Source: Prinsepia uniflora
Lineage: Eukaryota; Streptophyta; Magnoliopsida; Rosales; Rosaceae
Direction of reading: 5' to 3'
DNA: 64,000 nt
Assembly: GCA_032719365.1 (NCBI GenBank)
Contig: CM064864.1
Span: 4,944,183 to 5,008,182 of the forward strand
Both the position numbers and the translations under genes were made by a program. Under the pieces are notes generated by a model that was not told where the DNA came from, searched no databases, and saw nothing but the letters and a program-made list of their open reading frames with translations. Of the stretch, positions 13,468 to 25,906 are shown piece after piece. Every line of letters begins with the position of its first letter. Positions within the stretch are counted from its first letter, which is position 1.

Positions 13468-13885
13468 TGAGGTATTGTTAGAAGTCTTCTTTAAAAAAAA
13501 AAATCATTGCAATTATTTTTGAACTCATAGTTTTTATTTTGGTCAATTTTTTGAGAGTTTCTCTTTTGGTTCATTGGGGTTTGTGATTCTGTGGACTCAA
13601 CCTTACTAGCAGAGACAACAATGTTATGAAATACTAATTTTTATTTCAATGGTGCATTTCAATGTTATGGAGTGATTTCAATGGGCTATTTGGTAAAGAT
13701 TTTGATATATTGTCTGTTTGTTTAATATGGTATTTGTGGACGTAGCATAGTTGACAGTAAATTCTCTATATCGTTTATGAAGAAAGGGCACTTATTTTGA
13801 GACAATGGTTGAAATATGTATACAATAATAAGAGCAATGTGGTTATTAGTAGTATTTTCATGATGTATTGTAAACAGTTTCATTA
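13468..13885. repeat. Direct repeat, right copy
   Basis: Second copy of the repeat that starts at 12408. It shares the GTGGACTCAACCTTACTAGC block and the run to the end 'GTAAACAGTTTCATTAAC' (left copy 'GTAAATAGTTTCATTGG'). It retains about 20 bases ('GTTATTAGTAGTATTTTC') missing from the left copy, so it is probably the more original version. Confidence 0.85.
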
Positions 13886-14125
13886 ACATGTAAACACTAA
13901 GTGAACATTCATGTTCATTATAATAATATATTTATTCATAGTAATTATTTATTTTACTATAATTTCACGTTTTTTTGAATATTTCAAATATACCGCGGCA
14001 ACGCCGAGTAATTACTAAAATCGAATAAATCAGAGCTGACGCCATCAAATTGATAGCAGCGACAAACCACCACTTGACACATCGGACAAATGAGAGCCTA
14101 TACCCACCTCGGCACGCCCTATTGG

Positions 14126-14131
14126 CACGTG
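14126..14131. promoter_or_regulatory. G-box (CACGTG) upstream of the MYB-CC gene
   Basis: A perfect CACGTG palindrome within GGCACGTGGCC lies about 300 bp upstream of a pyrimidine-rich stretch that probably belongs to the 5' UTR (about 14440-14540). G-boxes bind bZIP and bHLH factors. A six-base site alone is weak evidence. Confidence 0.3.
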
Positions 14132-15880
14132 GCCATATCTATCCTTGGAGTTGCGCGTGGAACAATCTCATCTTCGTCATCCTCTTGTCCTCACATGCTC
14201 AAACTCAATCATTTGCAGTTTTGCAAGCAGCCGCAGCCAAAGCCCAAGATCGAAACCCCTACGGCCATTGGCCAACTGCGAGCTTAAAGCTTTGCATTTT
14301 AGAGAGAACGTAACCCAATTGCTCACGACCACAAATTTTCTTCGGATTTTTAATTAGTTCATATTAAACTTTGTTTTGCTACAACGTTATCATTTTGGCA
14401 ACTGAGAAACGTTGTTGCTTCAATTTTATTTTGTGAGACATTATTTATGCCTGTCTCTCTGTTCGTCAGCATTTCATTTTCTCTGTTTTGCAAAATCTTT
14501 GGAACAACAAGATCTCTCTCTCTAACTCTCTCCCTCCCAGGTCTGTGATTTTTTTCAAATCTCACCCTTTCTCTTATTAACTAGGATCTCATCTTTCCTT
14601 TTGTGTTTCTTTTACATATGTGTCTGTCTGAGGTTTTGTGTGCGAATCTGTGTTATCTCTTCTGTTTGATTGTCTATCTGGTTAATTTGCTTACATTTTT
14701 TTTTTCACTTTCGACGAGATTTTTGTTACCAATCTTTTATAAATTTTTTATCTTTTGTCCAAATCAGTGATTGTTCTTATTTTTGCGTGGTGCATCATAT
14801 AGCTTTTTTTGCATTTATGATATCAAGGAAGATTTGCAATTTGCTAACAGCTGCTGCCATGGGTTCCTTGGAAAGTTCCCCCCCATTTGTTTAATGGAAT
14901 CTGAATTTTTAAACAAATGAGAAATCTTGAAGATGTTTTTCCAAATTGTGAAGAGAGTGAAGACTTGCCCAATTAGGAAAGATTTGACTTTTGGGTAAAT
15001 AGGATATTCTTCTTAAATTTTTTAACCTTGTTCAAGTAACAAAAGCAGAACCAACATAAGCATTATCGATCTTCGGTTAAGGATTCAACATACTGGTTCA
15101 AGTTTGATTTGTCTACTTCAACCTAGAGATCGATGAATGTAAAACGGTTGTGTTTATGGTTGAAATGGTCGGATTTATGGCAGTTAGAATTTTCCTGTAT
15201 GTGTAAGAGATGCTATGAGTGTGAACTGTTGAGAGAGCCAATGATTCTGTAGAAAATGATAAGGGACTGTTTGATAATCATTCCCAGTTTGGTGTCTAGT
15301 TTTTACCTTTTTGTACTCACAAATGTGTCCATTCTATAATGGAGTTCATGAATAATTTTCCAGGTTTGCTAAGTAAACATGTCATTAATTCATGACTAGA
15401 TCAATCTTATTTCAATAATAAATATTTTTTATTTCGTTATATGTTTGGATGCTAGATTGCTGATCACCTGTTTTGGTGGTCTTTTCTGCAGATCTTCTAC
15501 CTTAGAGGATGGTCTTCCACCTGAGGAGGCCATGCTCTAAATATGTCCTTTTACAGCCTACTGTTGGGTTTAGATTTGAGTTAGTTCCTCTGGCCTTCCA
15601 GTTGGGTGATCTAGTTTTTGTTTCTTCCCATGTAACCGATTTCATTGTTGTCGAACACTGTTTCTCTTTAAATTAAATAGATCAATTATTGTGGAATGTA
15701 GCATTTTGTTTTTGCTGACTCCTTGGATGGAGTTGAACTGAATCCAAAGCTTTATTTCCTAGTCTTCATTGTTATGCAGCTCAATTTTGTTCTTCTCATT
15801 CAAGCTGTAAATCTAATCCATTTTCATGTCAATCTAGATATACAAATTCCCACCGATAAAAGTCACAATTGAATAGGTTG

Positions 15881-17979
15881 ATGAACGTTGAGCTTTCATC
15901 TACAATCATGAGTCGCCATAGTATCATCTCTGTCCCTCAAAGTGAGACTTCCCCTTCCCCGGTACATGATTTTTTAGGTAGTGAATCAGCAGGCAGGAGT
16001 TTCATGGCTAGTGAATCTCCATCCCCGCGCTTGTCTCCTTTCATATGGGCCACAGAGTGTCTTGGCTCCCCTAATAGCATGGGAGGATCTTCTGCTCAGC
16101 GTTCGATGAGCACATTTTCACGTTCTTCTGTTTTTTGTACTAGTTTGTATCAGTCATCTTCATCAAACTCTGAAACCTCACAGCATTTTGGAAAGTTGCC
16201 CTTTCTTCCACATCCTCCCACGTACCACGGTCAGTCCATTTCTGTTGTTGATTCAAAATCCCCATTGCTTTTGAGTGAGGACACTACCAATCAATATGAT
16301 GTTGATGATGATGAACAATCCGAGGACCACATAAATGACTTTCTTAATTTGAATGGAGACGGCTCTCATGGTATCTTTCATGGTATTAGTTGTGGAAGTG
16401 ACACTTTAGCACTTACAGAGCAATTAGAGTTACAATTTTTGTCGGACCAACTTGACATAGCTATCACAGACAGTGGACAAAATCCAGGCCTTGACGTAAG
16501 TACAATAACTTAATTTGGGTCGTTTGCTGCCACTTTGCATAATTATATGGTCCTCCGAAGAGTGAATGAATCTCTTAAATGACTGTTTTGATTCGATCTG
16601 AATTCTTGTCGATACTTTGCGTTTGATTGTGTTTGTGTAGGAAATATATGAATTCCCTCAACCCTCACCAAAACCCGCAACAGATTTGACATGTAGTAAG
16701 AGTTTCCAGTTAGCAACACCACCTGTCGATGCTCCTTCAAGCCACCCCTCTCCTAGCCCTTCCCCTGCTGCACATAGGCCACGAATGCGATGGACTCCTG
16801 AGCTCCACGAGTGTTTTCTAGAGGCGGTGAACAAGCTTGATGGGGCTGAAAGTAAAAACAACTCCTCCTTCAATAGTCTTTATGAAATATACCAGCATTT
16901 GATTGAATTCTTATAAAATGCCCTTTGTTTACTTTGAAATGTAGAGGCTACTCCAAAAGGTGTGCTAAAGCTCATGAATGTTGAGGGCTTAACCATCTAT
17001 CATGTCAAAAGCCACTTACAGGTACATTCATCTTTGATTCATTCACTGATTTGAGACTATTTTGACTAAACATTCTTATTTTCATGTCATCTGCAGAAGT
17101 ACCGGCTTGCCAAGTATACACCAAATAGAAACGAAGGTAAGGAGCAGATGTGCTTACTTACAATCATCTTTTGGAAACCACAAATGTTTTCAATTTCGTA
17201 ATCTCAGCTACTGAGCTTTGTTTTACGAATACAATTTATTTGAATTCTTCAGATAAGAAGGTCTCTAGCTCTGAAGAAAAGATAGCATCTTCAAGCAGCA
17301 GTGAAAGCGATGGACGAAGAAAAGGGTCAATATTGCTTCTGAAAGTTTTAGTTTCTCTCAATAGGTGCACTGAAATGAAGTTCTGGATTCACAAACTTTA
17401 TATTTGATTGTTTTAGGAGCATTCAAATCACCGAGGCTCTGCGTATGCAAATGGAAGTTCAGAAGCAACTGCATGAGCAGCTTGAGGTAAAATTTTACAC
17501 TTCATTTTCATGCCAATCGTTTGGTTCGTTGTTTAGTATTCCCTCCTGGAACCCAGCTGAGATCACTGACATAAAAACAGATCAACGATTCCTTATATTT
17601 TGAGCCATTAACAAATTTTCGGTTTGAATTTTATCTTTGTATTGGATATTTAGGTTCAAAGGGAGCTTCAGCTACGCATAGAGGGTCACGCAAAGTACTT
17701 GCAGAAGATCTTAGAGGAACAGCAGAAAGCCGGAAGTGCCTTACTTTCTCCACAAGCAATGCCATCACTCACGACTAATTCCATTCAAGAGTCGGACCAA
17801 CAGCCCTCTTCCTCAGCCGGGTATCACGACCATAACCGGCTGAGTCTGACTCTTCATCACCTCAATCAGCGAAGCATAAAGCCTCTGACACCAGCGAATC
17901 TGAGCCAACATTATGCACCAAAAAGCCCCGGCTTGAAGTGAAACACGATGAAGGTGTAGTCGAAAATCCACTGCTATAA
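15881..17979 (+). CDS. PHL6: MYB-CC transcription factor, PHR1-like (PHL6-like)
   Basis: A nuclear GARP/MYB-CC factor; the family binds P1BS-type sites and includes the phosphate-starvation regulators PHR1/PHL. Inferred exons: 15881-16495, 16641-16851, 16945-17021, 17097-17136, 17253-17325, 17417-17486 and 17654 onward; phases agree at every junction. The start is the ATG at 15881. Order: an acidic Ser-rich N-terminus with TEQLELQFLSDQLDIAI (about residues 185-200), a MYB domain RMRWTPELHE...SHLQKYRLAKY (about 248-308), and the MYB-CC coiled coil ITEALRMQMEVQKQLHEQLE (from about 343). Probable 5' UTR exons lie near 14440-14540 and 15491. Odd point: the open frame stops at 17939-17941, but the -1 frame from about 17845 encodes a typical KKPRLE-containing tail ending at 17977-17979, suggesting a one-base loss. 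The PHL6 name is from memory of the N-terminal motif; the family is certain, the exact paralogue is not. Confidence 0.85.
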
Positions 17980-18675
17980 AGTCAGGTGTATAGAACTCCA
18001 GCTTGAACTTTTGTAGGTAAAACTAGTAATTGAATTGAAATAGCTTGATTTGTATCTCTTGACAGACGGTAAAGTTAATGAAAGAGAAATCAGCTATTCT
18101 TGTTCAATCACTCTTTATACAAATTTTGGTAGAATTGCCTTTGATGTGTTTGTTTGAGACTTCATATGTAAAATATAGTATTAATAGAGACAATCAGTTA
18201 CCCAGTCCAATCCGATCCAAATTAATCCTACTCCCCAAACAAGTCTATGTATCCAGGTGAGGATGCCGAAGGCATTATTGCCCTTTAGATTTGATTTAGG
18301 GTTTGAAGTGTTTCTTATACAGTTAACTATGGGGTTAGTTGGATTTGAGTTAGTTCCTTCGGCCTTCAACTTGGCGGTCTAGTAAAATTACTATTGGGGG
18401 AAGCAGAAAAGAGAGGCATGGCATGCATTGGAAGAGATTTGATGTTTTGTGCCTATCCAAGAAGTTTTGGAGACTTGGATTCATGCGTGTTGAAGACTTC
18501 AATGAAGCTATGTTAGCAAAGCAGGTCTGAAAGTCTATGTCTTCGTAAATAAAAATTGGAAAAGATGGATTTATCCATAGCTTGGTTCATGGCTCAAAAG
18601 TCAATTTTAATTTGGAAATTCTTTCGAAAGTTTTGATTGCACTGTTACGTGAGTCTTGAACTCACAAGTTTATAG
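17980..18675. other. 3' flank of the MYB-CC gene
   Basis: Probably includes the 3' UTR. At 18342-18382 a block starting GGATTTGAGTTAGTTCCTTC nearly repeats 15572-15614, upstream of the coding region. No other gene is recognised. Confidence 0.45.
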
Positions 18676-19590
18676 TAGGCCTATGTGCGGTTAAATACGG
18701 TTCGGTATGGAGGTGATATCAAAATTTTCCCAATTAATTTTAACTGATTCAATACAGTTCGGTCTTCCACAACTTGAAATTAATACCGGTTCGATACTGT
18801 TTCGATTTTGAGCTAAAATTACTCAATAAAAAGTTGAGCCAAAATTTATGCCAAAAAAAAATCCAATGTTACATTATAATATTGGTCTGTTAAAGGTTCC
18901 AATTATATATAATCATTTAGAAATTAAGCTTTTTTTTTATTCTCTCATATATAAGATGAAAATAAACCAATAAGCTTTGAATGGTTCTCATTTTCTAACT
19001 TTTTGTTTCCTTCAATGTAAATGGAACGGATGATTTGGAATGAAGTTGGACAAGATCAATTTGAAAGGGAGAAAGTATTGGTGGATTAGAACATGAATGG
19101 CTAGAGGTTTACAGTAAGAAGGTTAATACTGAAAATACCTCAAAAGCTCGCTTGCACCAGGAGTTGGCTGAAGCCGAGGCTGAATTTACCCATCTTCTTA
19201 TGTCCCTAGGCGAGCGATCTCTGCCTGGAAGAATTGGCATCTTATTTATCAATCCCTGTTAACTCAGTAAATAAGTGTGACAATATATATATATATATAT
19301 ATATTAGAAATTGTTACTCGCATTAGCTAAAACTTATATTACCTCATCAGCCAGAAAATCGTGGGAACATTGAAAGAGCAGCTTGATTCAATCACGCCAA
19401 CTTGATTTAATCACGCCAGCTTGACTCAATCAGCTTTTATACCAAAATCAGTTCGATTTTGGTAGAGGACGGTATTTTTCAACACCAAAATCGATTCCGT
19501 ATGTTTTTTTTTTTCATTTGGTATGATACAAAATAGGACGATTTCGGTATTTTGATAGAGACGATATGAAAAAAAAAATATGGGTCTAAA
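18676..19590. mobile_element. Decayed hAT-like element with a captured MAP65 piece
   Basis: The left end TAGGCCTATGTGCGGTTAAATACGGTTCGGTATGG resembles a mutated form of the TAGGGGTGGGCACGGTTCGGTA end of the intact element at 46971-47927. Both flanks are full of the same CGGTTCGGTAT / ATACCGAA words. Between the flanks sits a fragment of a MAP65 gene and an (AT)n run. No clear right terminus or target duplication is visible. Confidence 0.4.
19021..19402 (+). pseudogene. Fragment of a MAP65 microtubule-associated protein gene
   Basis: MAP65 proteins cross-link antiparallel microtubules. The fragment reads as MAP65 N-terminal sequence: IWNEVGQDQFEREKV (about 19036-19080), a one-base slip, then ARLHQELAEAEAEFTHLLMS and LGERSLPG up to about 19230. 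After an intron-like gap of about 120 bp containing an (AT)n run, a second piece encodes GTLKEQLDSITP (about 19363-19400), again with a one-base loss. Both the intron position and the exon order match the family as I know it, so this looks like captured genomic DNA, not a cDNA. No other part of the gene is present. Confidence 0.75.
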
Positions 19591-20763
19591 TGACCACGAG
19601 CATAATTTTGGACAACAAGAATATTTTGGGAATTTGGTCAAGCTAGTGTGAATGAGTCAGCTTGTGGGTTATTGATTGAGTGACAAGTGTCACATAGAGT
19701 GAGGGACACGGTCCTTCACCGCACAAGCTAACTATAAGAAAAGGAAAACGATACGGAGGAAAATGTTCATGGTTTAGGGAAGAAGGGATCCTCCTTGGCT
19801 GAGTTTCTTAGAGAATGAGAGAGAGGAAGTGAAGAGAAAAAAGTAAAGAGTTATTTCCCTCTGAGGCTGGAGAAACAGAGAGAGTTGAAGGAGGAAGTGG
19901 AAGAAAACTCCAACCGTGACAACTTGCCATATTATCATCATTCTGGAAGTGGAGCTTGAGACCAATCAAGGTTACCAGTGTGTTCCTTGTGTCCTGGTGA
20001 TCAAAATTAGCTAGAATTAGAAAAAAGAAGATGCAGGGATAAGTCTAGACTAGTGTTTGAAGATGGGCCAAAAGCTCCAAGGTTCGGGTTTTGAATTATA
20101 GGTAAGATTATCTAGTTTTGTGGTGAAATTCATGTTCCTGGTGATGATTAAATCAATCTTAATGGTTTATGTGTGGAAAATGGTTGAAAATGGTGAATTT
20201 AGATCCGAGTTTGATTACTTGGGTCAGGACTCGGTTGCAGGCTGTGGGTCGTCCCGACTCAAGGTTGAAGACAAGTGTGCAATTGCTTGCAGTCACACTG
20301 ATGCACGTGGATGAGACTCGCCGGTTGTCCACCGGTGCGTGGCGGCGCATGTGGCATCTACTTGAAGTCTGATCAACATAAGTTCTCACCCTATTTCAAT
20401 TACGGATCCATTGGTATAATTTTCAAGTAAATTGAATATGGTTTCATGATACTTTTATACCTCCGAAATGGTGGTGTTGCTGGTTGCAATACATATCAAA
20501 CTTCTAGAGTTTGGGGAATTGAGTTATAAATTCATTATATGATTAAGTATCCTGATAGGATTGAGGAAGAATCAGAATATCAGAATGAAATTGAGGAGGA
20601 ACCTAGTTATTTCTTAGGGCTCGGAAGAAACTGAGATTTCGAGTTACAGATTCGTTGGGATCAGTGGGTTGGTGTGGGTGGTGACCCCATAGGGACGAAT
20701 TGTATTTAGTTTATATACTAAGGTAATACTTCAAACATAGTCGGTTTACATCCTTTATCTGAC
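19591..20763. other. Intergenic, possible relic of a long LTR
   Basis: No gene is recognised. The stretch around 20220-20380 (GGACTCGG, GGGTCGTCC, then 'GGTGCGTGGCGGCGCATGTGG') recalls the order of motifs and the GC-rich block of the long LTRs in the sense orientation, but similarity is too weak to set boundaries. Confidence 0.3.
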
Positions 20764-21905
20764 ATGTTCTCTTGTTTTGTGTGTAAAAGTGCTGGTACAT
20801 TAATTAAGATGTCAGCATGGATTAAGATCAAGTACGATTATCAAAGTGATTTTGAACCTCTTAGAATAATCAGTTATGCAGAGGACATAATGATATGGCA
20901 TTACAAACGCAAGAGTTTCTATAATGTGCGTAGTGGTTATTGGCTGGTGAGTGCAATTAGAGACAAGGCTAGAGTCATGTGGGCTATTCTACTCAATGGG
21001 CACAAACATTTGGACTATAATCTGGAAGATAAAAATTGCATCGAAGATAAAACTGTTTTTGTGGAGATGGATGTATGAAATACTTCCAACACGAGGACAA
21101 TTATACCATCAACTCCAGTGTGTAACTGCTCCAGTAAGGGGTATGGTTTTTGTTTTCAAGTTTTATAGAGCTCTCAAAATGCCAAATTGGTATGGAAGGT
21201 TTCTCCTATTCATCACGTTTGAACAAACTCGGCAACTGAGACTTTTGTTGATTTATGGTGCTATATAACTAATATGCTTTCGAATTAAGATCTTATTTTC
21301 TTTGCTTATATATGTTGGAGACTATGGAGCCATCACAATGCTTTTTTATTCCAGCAATCTCATGAACTTGGTGTGCGTAAGTTGGCAACCTGGATTGTAA
21401 TGGCTGAGGAATTCTCAACAGCTCAATATTGCTCTAGCAATGCTAATGGACCACATAATGCAGATGTTGATTGGGAGAAACCGCTAGCGGAGTTTTGGAA
21501 AGTTAATGTGGATGTGGCATTGGGAAGATCTGGGCTACAACAAGGACTATTCATGGTGATTGGCGATTGCAGAGGAGATATGATGGCTACGAGGATGCAA
21601 CCGGTGCTAGGCAACTTGAGCTCAATAAAATTGATGGTCACAGTATGAAAATAGCTTATGATATTGGATGTAGGCAAATAATTGTGGAATCTGATTACAT
21701 TGTAGTTGTGCACGCAATCAACGATACAGTGAGTTCCCTTGGTGTTGAAAAGGAATTGTCAACATTAGATTGTTACTCATGGTTTTTGGGCTGGCTTCAT
21801 GTCAGTTTAAACCTCGGAACTACAACAAAACAATCAATGCTCTAGCACATTATGCTTTAACTTTGAACGATAACTTGATCTAGATAGAGGAGGATCCTGA
21901 CTAGT
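20764..21905 (+). pseudogene. 3' end of a LINE ORF2 (zf-RVT and RNase H-like)
   Basis: The first part (20764-21268, in two frames) has the plant zf-RVT pattern: DIMIWHYKRKSFYNVRSGYW followed by FLWRWMYEILPTRGQLYHQL. The second part (about 21373-21880, also in shifted frames) carries an RNase H-like domain: WEKPLAEFWKVNVDVAL, a DCRGDMMATRM stretch, and KIAYDIGCRQIIVESD with the VESD motif, ending ALAHYALTLNDN. Several frameshifts and a missing reverse-transcriptase core show a dead, 5'-truncated copy, as is usual for LINEs. No clear poly-A tail or target duplication was found. Confidence 0.75.
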
Positions 21906-22500
21906 TCTAGATTTGTTAGATGTTGATCTTGTTTCTTTGATGTAATGTAAGTAATGTTGTTTTTTTCTTATTGGATTGAAATCCCCAATAAAATTTTAAT
22001 AATGTCACATTATGCATCCATTTAATTTCTCTTTGGCAATCTAGCATTACTTTTTTTTTTTAATCTACATAGAATTAATTTTTGTATTTCCTTATTTATT
22101 TTTGGTAAGTAAATTTTGTATTTATTACAGAAGACGTGACACGTGTTATTAATGTGGATTTTTTTACTTGACTTGGACTTAATATTGTCATTATTAAATC
22201 ATTTATTTAATAATTTATGTTTTTGCGTAAATTAGTAAAGCAAGAATAACCCAAGTCAAACTGGTCAACAAAACAAAAAAAACCTCAAGTCAAATATAAA
22301 TGCTTTAAAATACAAAATTTCAAATTACCCAAAATGCCCAATACCATTTATCATATTTCCCCGCTATGGTAACTGTGACCTTGAGTCTGAAACTGTAACG
22401 AAGGTTATCAAATAAATATGCCTTATTACTTCACGGATCTCCAGAAGGGGATTCTCACACGACTCACACCCACACAGCTCAGATACCCATATAATATAAT
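21906..22500. other. Intergenic, nothing recognised
   Basis: AT-rich DNA between the LINE fragment and the probable promoter region of the DUF547 gene. No open frame, RNA gene or repeat boundary is evident. Confidence 0.5.
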
Positions 22501-24562
22501 GGCTAATATAATCACCATGGATTTCTGGCAGTAGGGTTTTTTAAAATTTCAAACGCAGTTTCTGAAAATGTGTGGTTTTGTGTGTGTCTCTATGCAAAAC
22601 CATTATTTTCCTGCCCAAATTTGAACCAAGCATCCCTCTTTGTTCTCACTAAGCTCTGAGCATTAACATACACAGGAGCGAAGCGAGCAAGAAACATGAA
22701 GCCCATTATCGCATTTAATTTATTCAATATTTGTCGCTGTTAGTCAAAGGGCAGGTAGTATTTTAGTCTTTTAGCTGCTTGTAGGTGGTACGATATTCTC
22801 CGAACTTTTTTTGTTTCTTTGTTTACACGAAATCTTTGTTGCTTAATCAAGTCTTGTAGCTGCTCACCCGCATCTCTGTCTGCTTTAAGGTGTAAGAGAT
22901 TTGAATTTCAGGAGGGAGAGTTTGTTGACATTTTAGAGAGAGAGGGAGAGAGAAGCATCTGAGTTGAAGTTGGGGTCTTTTCATTTCCAGAGTGAGGGTC
23001 GCTGCTGAATCTTCCTCGAGGATATATGTATGCCTCTTTCTGCTTTTTCTAGTTCTTTTTGGAGCTAACTAGAAATAAACCTTTTCATTTCTGGAGCTAT
23101 TGTTTTGATTTTTGATTTCAGTTTTACTTTTCATCACATAATATGTATGAAAGCTTTCTTCAAGTACCATTTGCATCAAATTAAGGTTAGAAGCTGAAAA
23201 TTGAGCCTGCATGGTCTTGTTTTGTTGTGCTTGTTATCTTGTTGAAGTTTCAGAGAAAGAGGGATCTGTTTATTTTCGTGTGTCAGATTGTTCAGTGTAT
23301 TGCATCAAAGGAGTGGTCTTTTGGGGAATTGGGACCAGTGAGATCCGTCCTATGGAATTGTTATCTTCTGCTGCTTCTTTCTTTGAGTAATTTAGTTCAT
23401 CATGTCGTTTAGATTGGAAACTTTTAGCAAAGCAAACGCCTTTGCCTTTTTTGACTTGTTCTTTTGATACACGCAGTCCGATTATGGTACGTGTTATTGA
23501 AATCCCACTGAATCTGTTTGAAGACATGGGCATCACTCAAAAAGCAATCTTTTTAATTCCATATGGAGGAAGGGTATGGGGCAAAAATGCAACCACTTAC
23601 CCTCTCCATATGAGCTTTGGAAAACTTTCAGAGGGTAGGTATGAGATTGAAGTCTTATTAACTCTCAATGGAAACTACTTTTACTAGCACGAGGGTTTTG
23701 GAGTGCCCCACTTTTGTTCTTTTGCATTTTTATTGTTTTGCATTTCTGGTCCAACCAGTATGCAAACGGCCCTTTACTCTAATGTAATCATTCAGCCTTT
23801 TTCTTTATGGAGATATCATTTCCTAATCATCTTTGCAAATTACTGTTTTTCTGAGTTTCATTGAATGTAGAATGTAATTGATTGCTGTGTGTTGGAAGCT
23901 GCAGAATATTGTTCGCCAAATTTCCTCTTTTTTAATCTTTTAAGATCTAATTTGGTGTGTATTAATTCGAACCAAAATTCGGGCTAATAAGTCTGTCCTG
24001 AGATTATTCGTATCGTTATGTTGAAAATATTCGTATCGTTTTGTTGAAAATGACTGGTAGCTATGCATTCATGACTTTGTTTGTCCGCATATGGCTCACA
24101 GGTGTACAGTTTTTTTTTTTTTTTAATATAAATAAGTATACATCTCATTTGGACCTGTCTTCAAGCTACACTGAGATACTCTTCCATAAAACACCTTGAA
24201 ATTCATCATTTTAAAATGCAAAAGAGCCAGATGTTTTAATTTGAAGTGGATTTGCAGGATTTGTGATGCTTCTTTGTACGTGGACATAGCTTCTAGTACC
24301 AGAAGCCAAGTTTTTTTTTTTTTTGGGGGGGGGGGGGGGTGGTGTGGTGGGTGTGGTGGGGTGTTTTCTGGATGTGCGTTATGTAATGAAAGCCAAATTC
24401 CATGATCACAGGATGTGTGACTCACCATTTTTGCAGACTGCCTTGACCCAGTAAGGGCTGCATTCTTGTTCTTTGTTGTTAGCCATTTTTTAAATGGACT
24501 AGATCTCTTTAGTGATTCCCTTAACAATTCTTTCTTCTTTGTTGTTTGATTGCTTTTTGCAG
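22501..24562 (+). other. Probable promoter, 5' UTR and first intron of the DUF547 gene
   Basis: A GA-rich leader-like stretch (about 22910-23025, with GAGAGAGAGGGAGAGAGAAG) resembles a plant 5' UTR. A homopolymer junction of 14 T followed by 15 G lies at 24311-24339. The first coding exon I can support begins at 24563. An ATG at 24091 followed by a donor (CACAG|GTGTAC) at 24101/24102 would join in phase to that exon, giving MAHRNVSLCK as a start, but nothing confirms it. Frames at 23227-23687 do not resemble the family. Confidence 0.4.
24311..24339. repeat. T14-G15 homopolymer junction
   Basis: Fourteen T followed by fifteen G inside the probable first intron of the DUF547 gene, followed by GGTGTGGTGGGTGTGGTGGG. 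The G-rich strand is the + strand. Length may be unreliable, as homopolymers are error-prone. Confidence 0.8.
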
Positions 24563-25875
24563 AAATGTTTCTCTCTGTAAATATTATTCTAACGCCACGT
24601 GTAATTCAGAAATTCAGTCATATTCAGCTACAGAACTTCAGAGTGATAACTCATTTACAGAGGTAAGCAATTGTGGATTATGAACTTGAATTGTATTTAA
24701 GAAAATTGAGACCTTTTCAGAAACTATTTAGTTGAATTTAAGGCTAGAATAACAGTTTTCTGGTATTTTTCAAATCTCTGAATTCAAAAATAAAAAGTTC
24801 AATTATTAATGGACTTACTTAAAAAACTAGTCCAACTGTGAAATTTCAGTACTTGATTGTGCAAGGAAAATAATTTGTTGATTTAATTTTATAGATGGGT
24901 TTTTAGAGTTTGATTGCAGATGCCTTCAAATTTATTTATTTCCGGATCCGATGCTTTGAGTAGTCCTTTTGTGTTTTGGAACAAATTGAAGGAAGAGTCC
25001 AATTCTTGGGAATAAATGAACCAGTTCAGGTCATTTGTAAATGAGTTCTAATGTGGGAACTAAGTATGAAGTTGTAGAATCCAGGTTCATTGTTTCCTGA
25101 ATCACATTTCCCATTCTTAAAGAATGACAATGGTCCCAGTTTAGGTTTGTAATTCTAATATTGGACGACATATTCTTGAAGATGCATTTACATATCCTCA
25201 CTTTTGTATGTTTTAGAACATGAGAGGAATCTGTTTGTTGTTTGAGGTTCTGATTAATTTGGTTGAAAATAATCCTACATAAAATAATTTGTTATAGATA
25301 GTTCTGTTTACTTTTTATGTAGTGATCAATGGTTAGTTCCTATTGAAGGTAAATTTGATAATTTATTAATCCTTAGGTGGCTGGTTCTGGCAACTGTATT
25401 GGAAGGTTTGGGCCCTGCACTACTAACAGCGATACTTACCCTTACAGACTCCAACTTGAACAGGATGTAAGCTTTCTATCTAAAATCAACAAGCAACTAT
25501 TATTATCATTATTAATCTTATGCATCATCTTCTATGGGAATCAGTGTGAAAGTTTTTGGATCATAGTACTTAACAAAAAATTTCTTTGAACTTTCAAAAA
25601 GATTTGTGACTTAGGAGCCATTTGTATAACATTATCAACCAAATAGAAGCTATAAAATTTTCTTGTCGTATCCAGATGGTTAGTCGCCCATTTCCCATAT
25701 TGGGCCTTGATCTCCAGGAATTTCTGTGTTATTGCAGTAGATAGCATCTTCAAATTTTCTTAAATTCCTAGTTCGGGTTAAGCTAGGTAAAATGTCAAAG
25801 TTGCAGTGTATGGGAGTTTTCAGGGGCATTCTAGGAAGCAATTCGTTATTCAAATATCTTACGGGGTCAAAGAGC

Positions 25876-25906
<31 letters not shown>

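Noticed and set aside
23442..23687. An extra gene or exon upstream of the DUF547 gene
   Set aside because: The frame has no family resemblance and begins without an ATG context; it most likely lies in the first intron.
24123..24527. A 134-codon antisense frame with HPPHHPPPPPKKKK
   Set aside because: It is the reading of a T14-G15 homopolymer junction in an intron.
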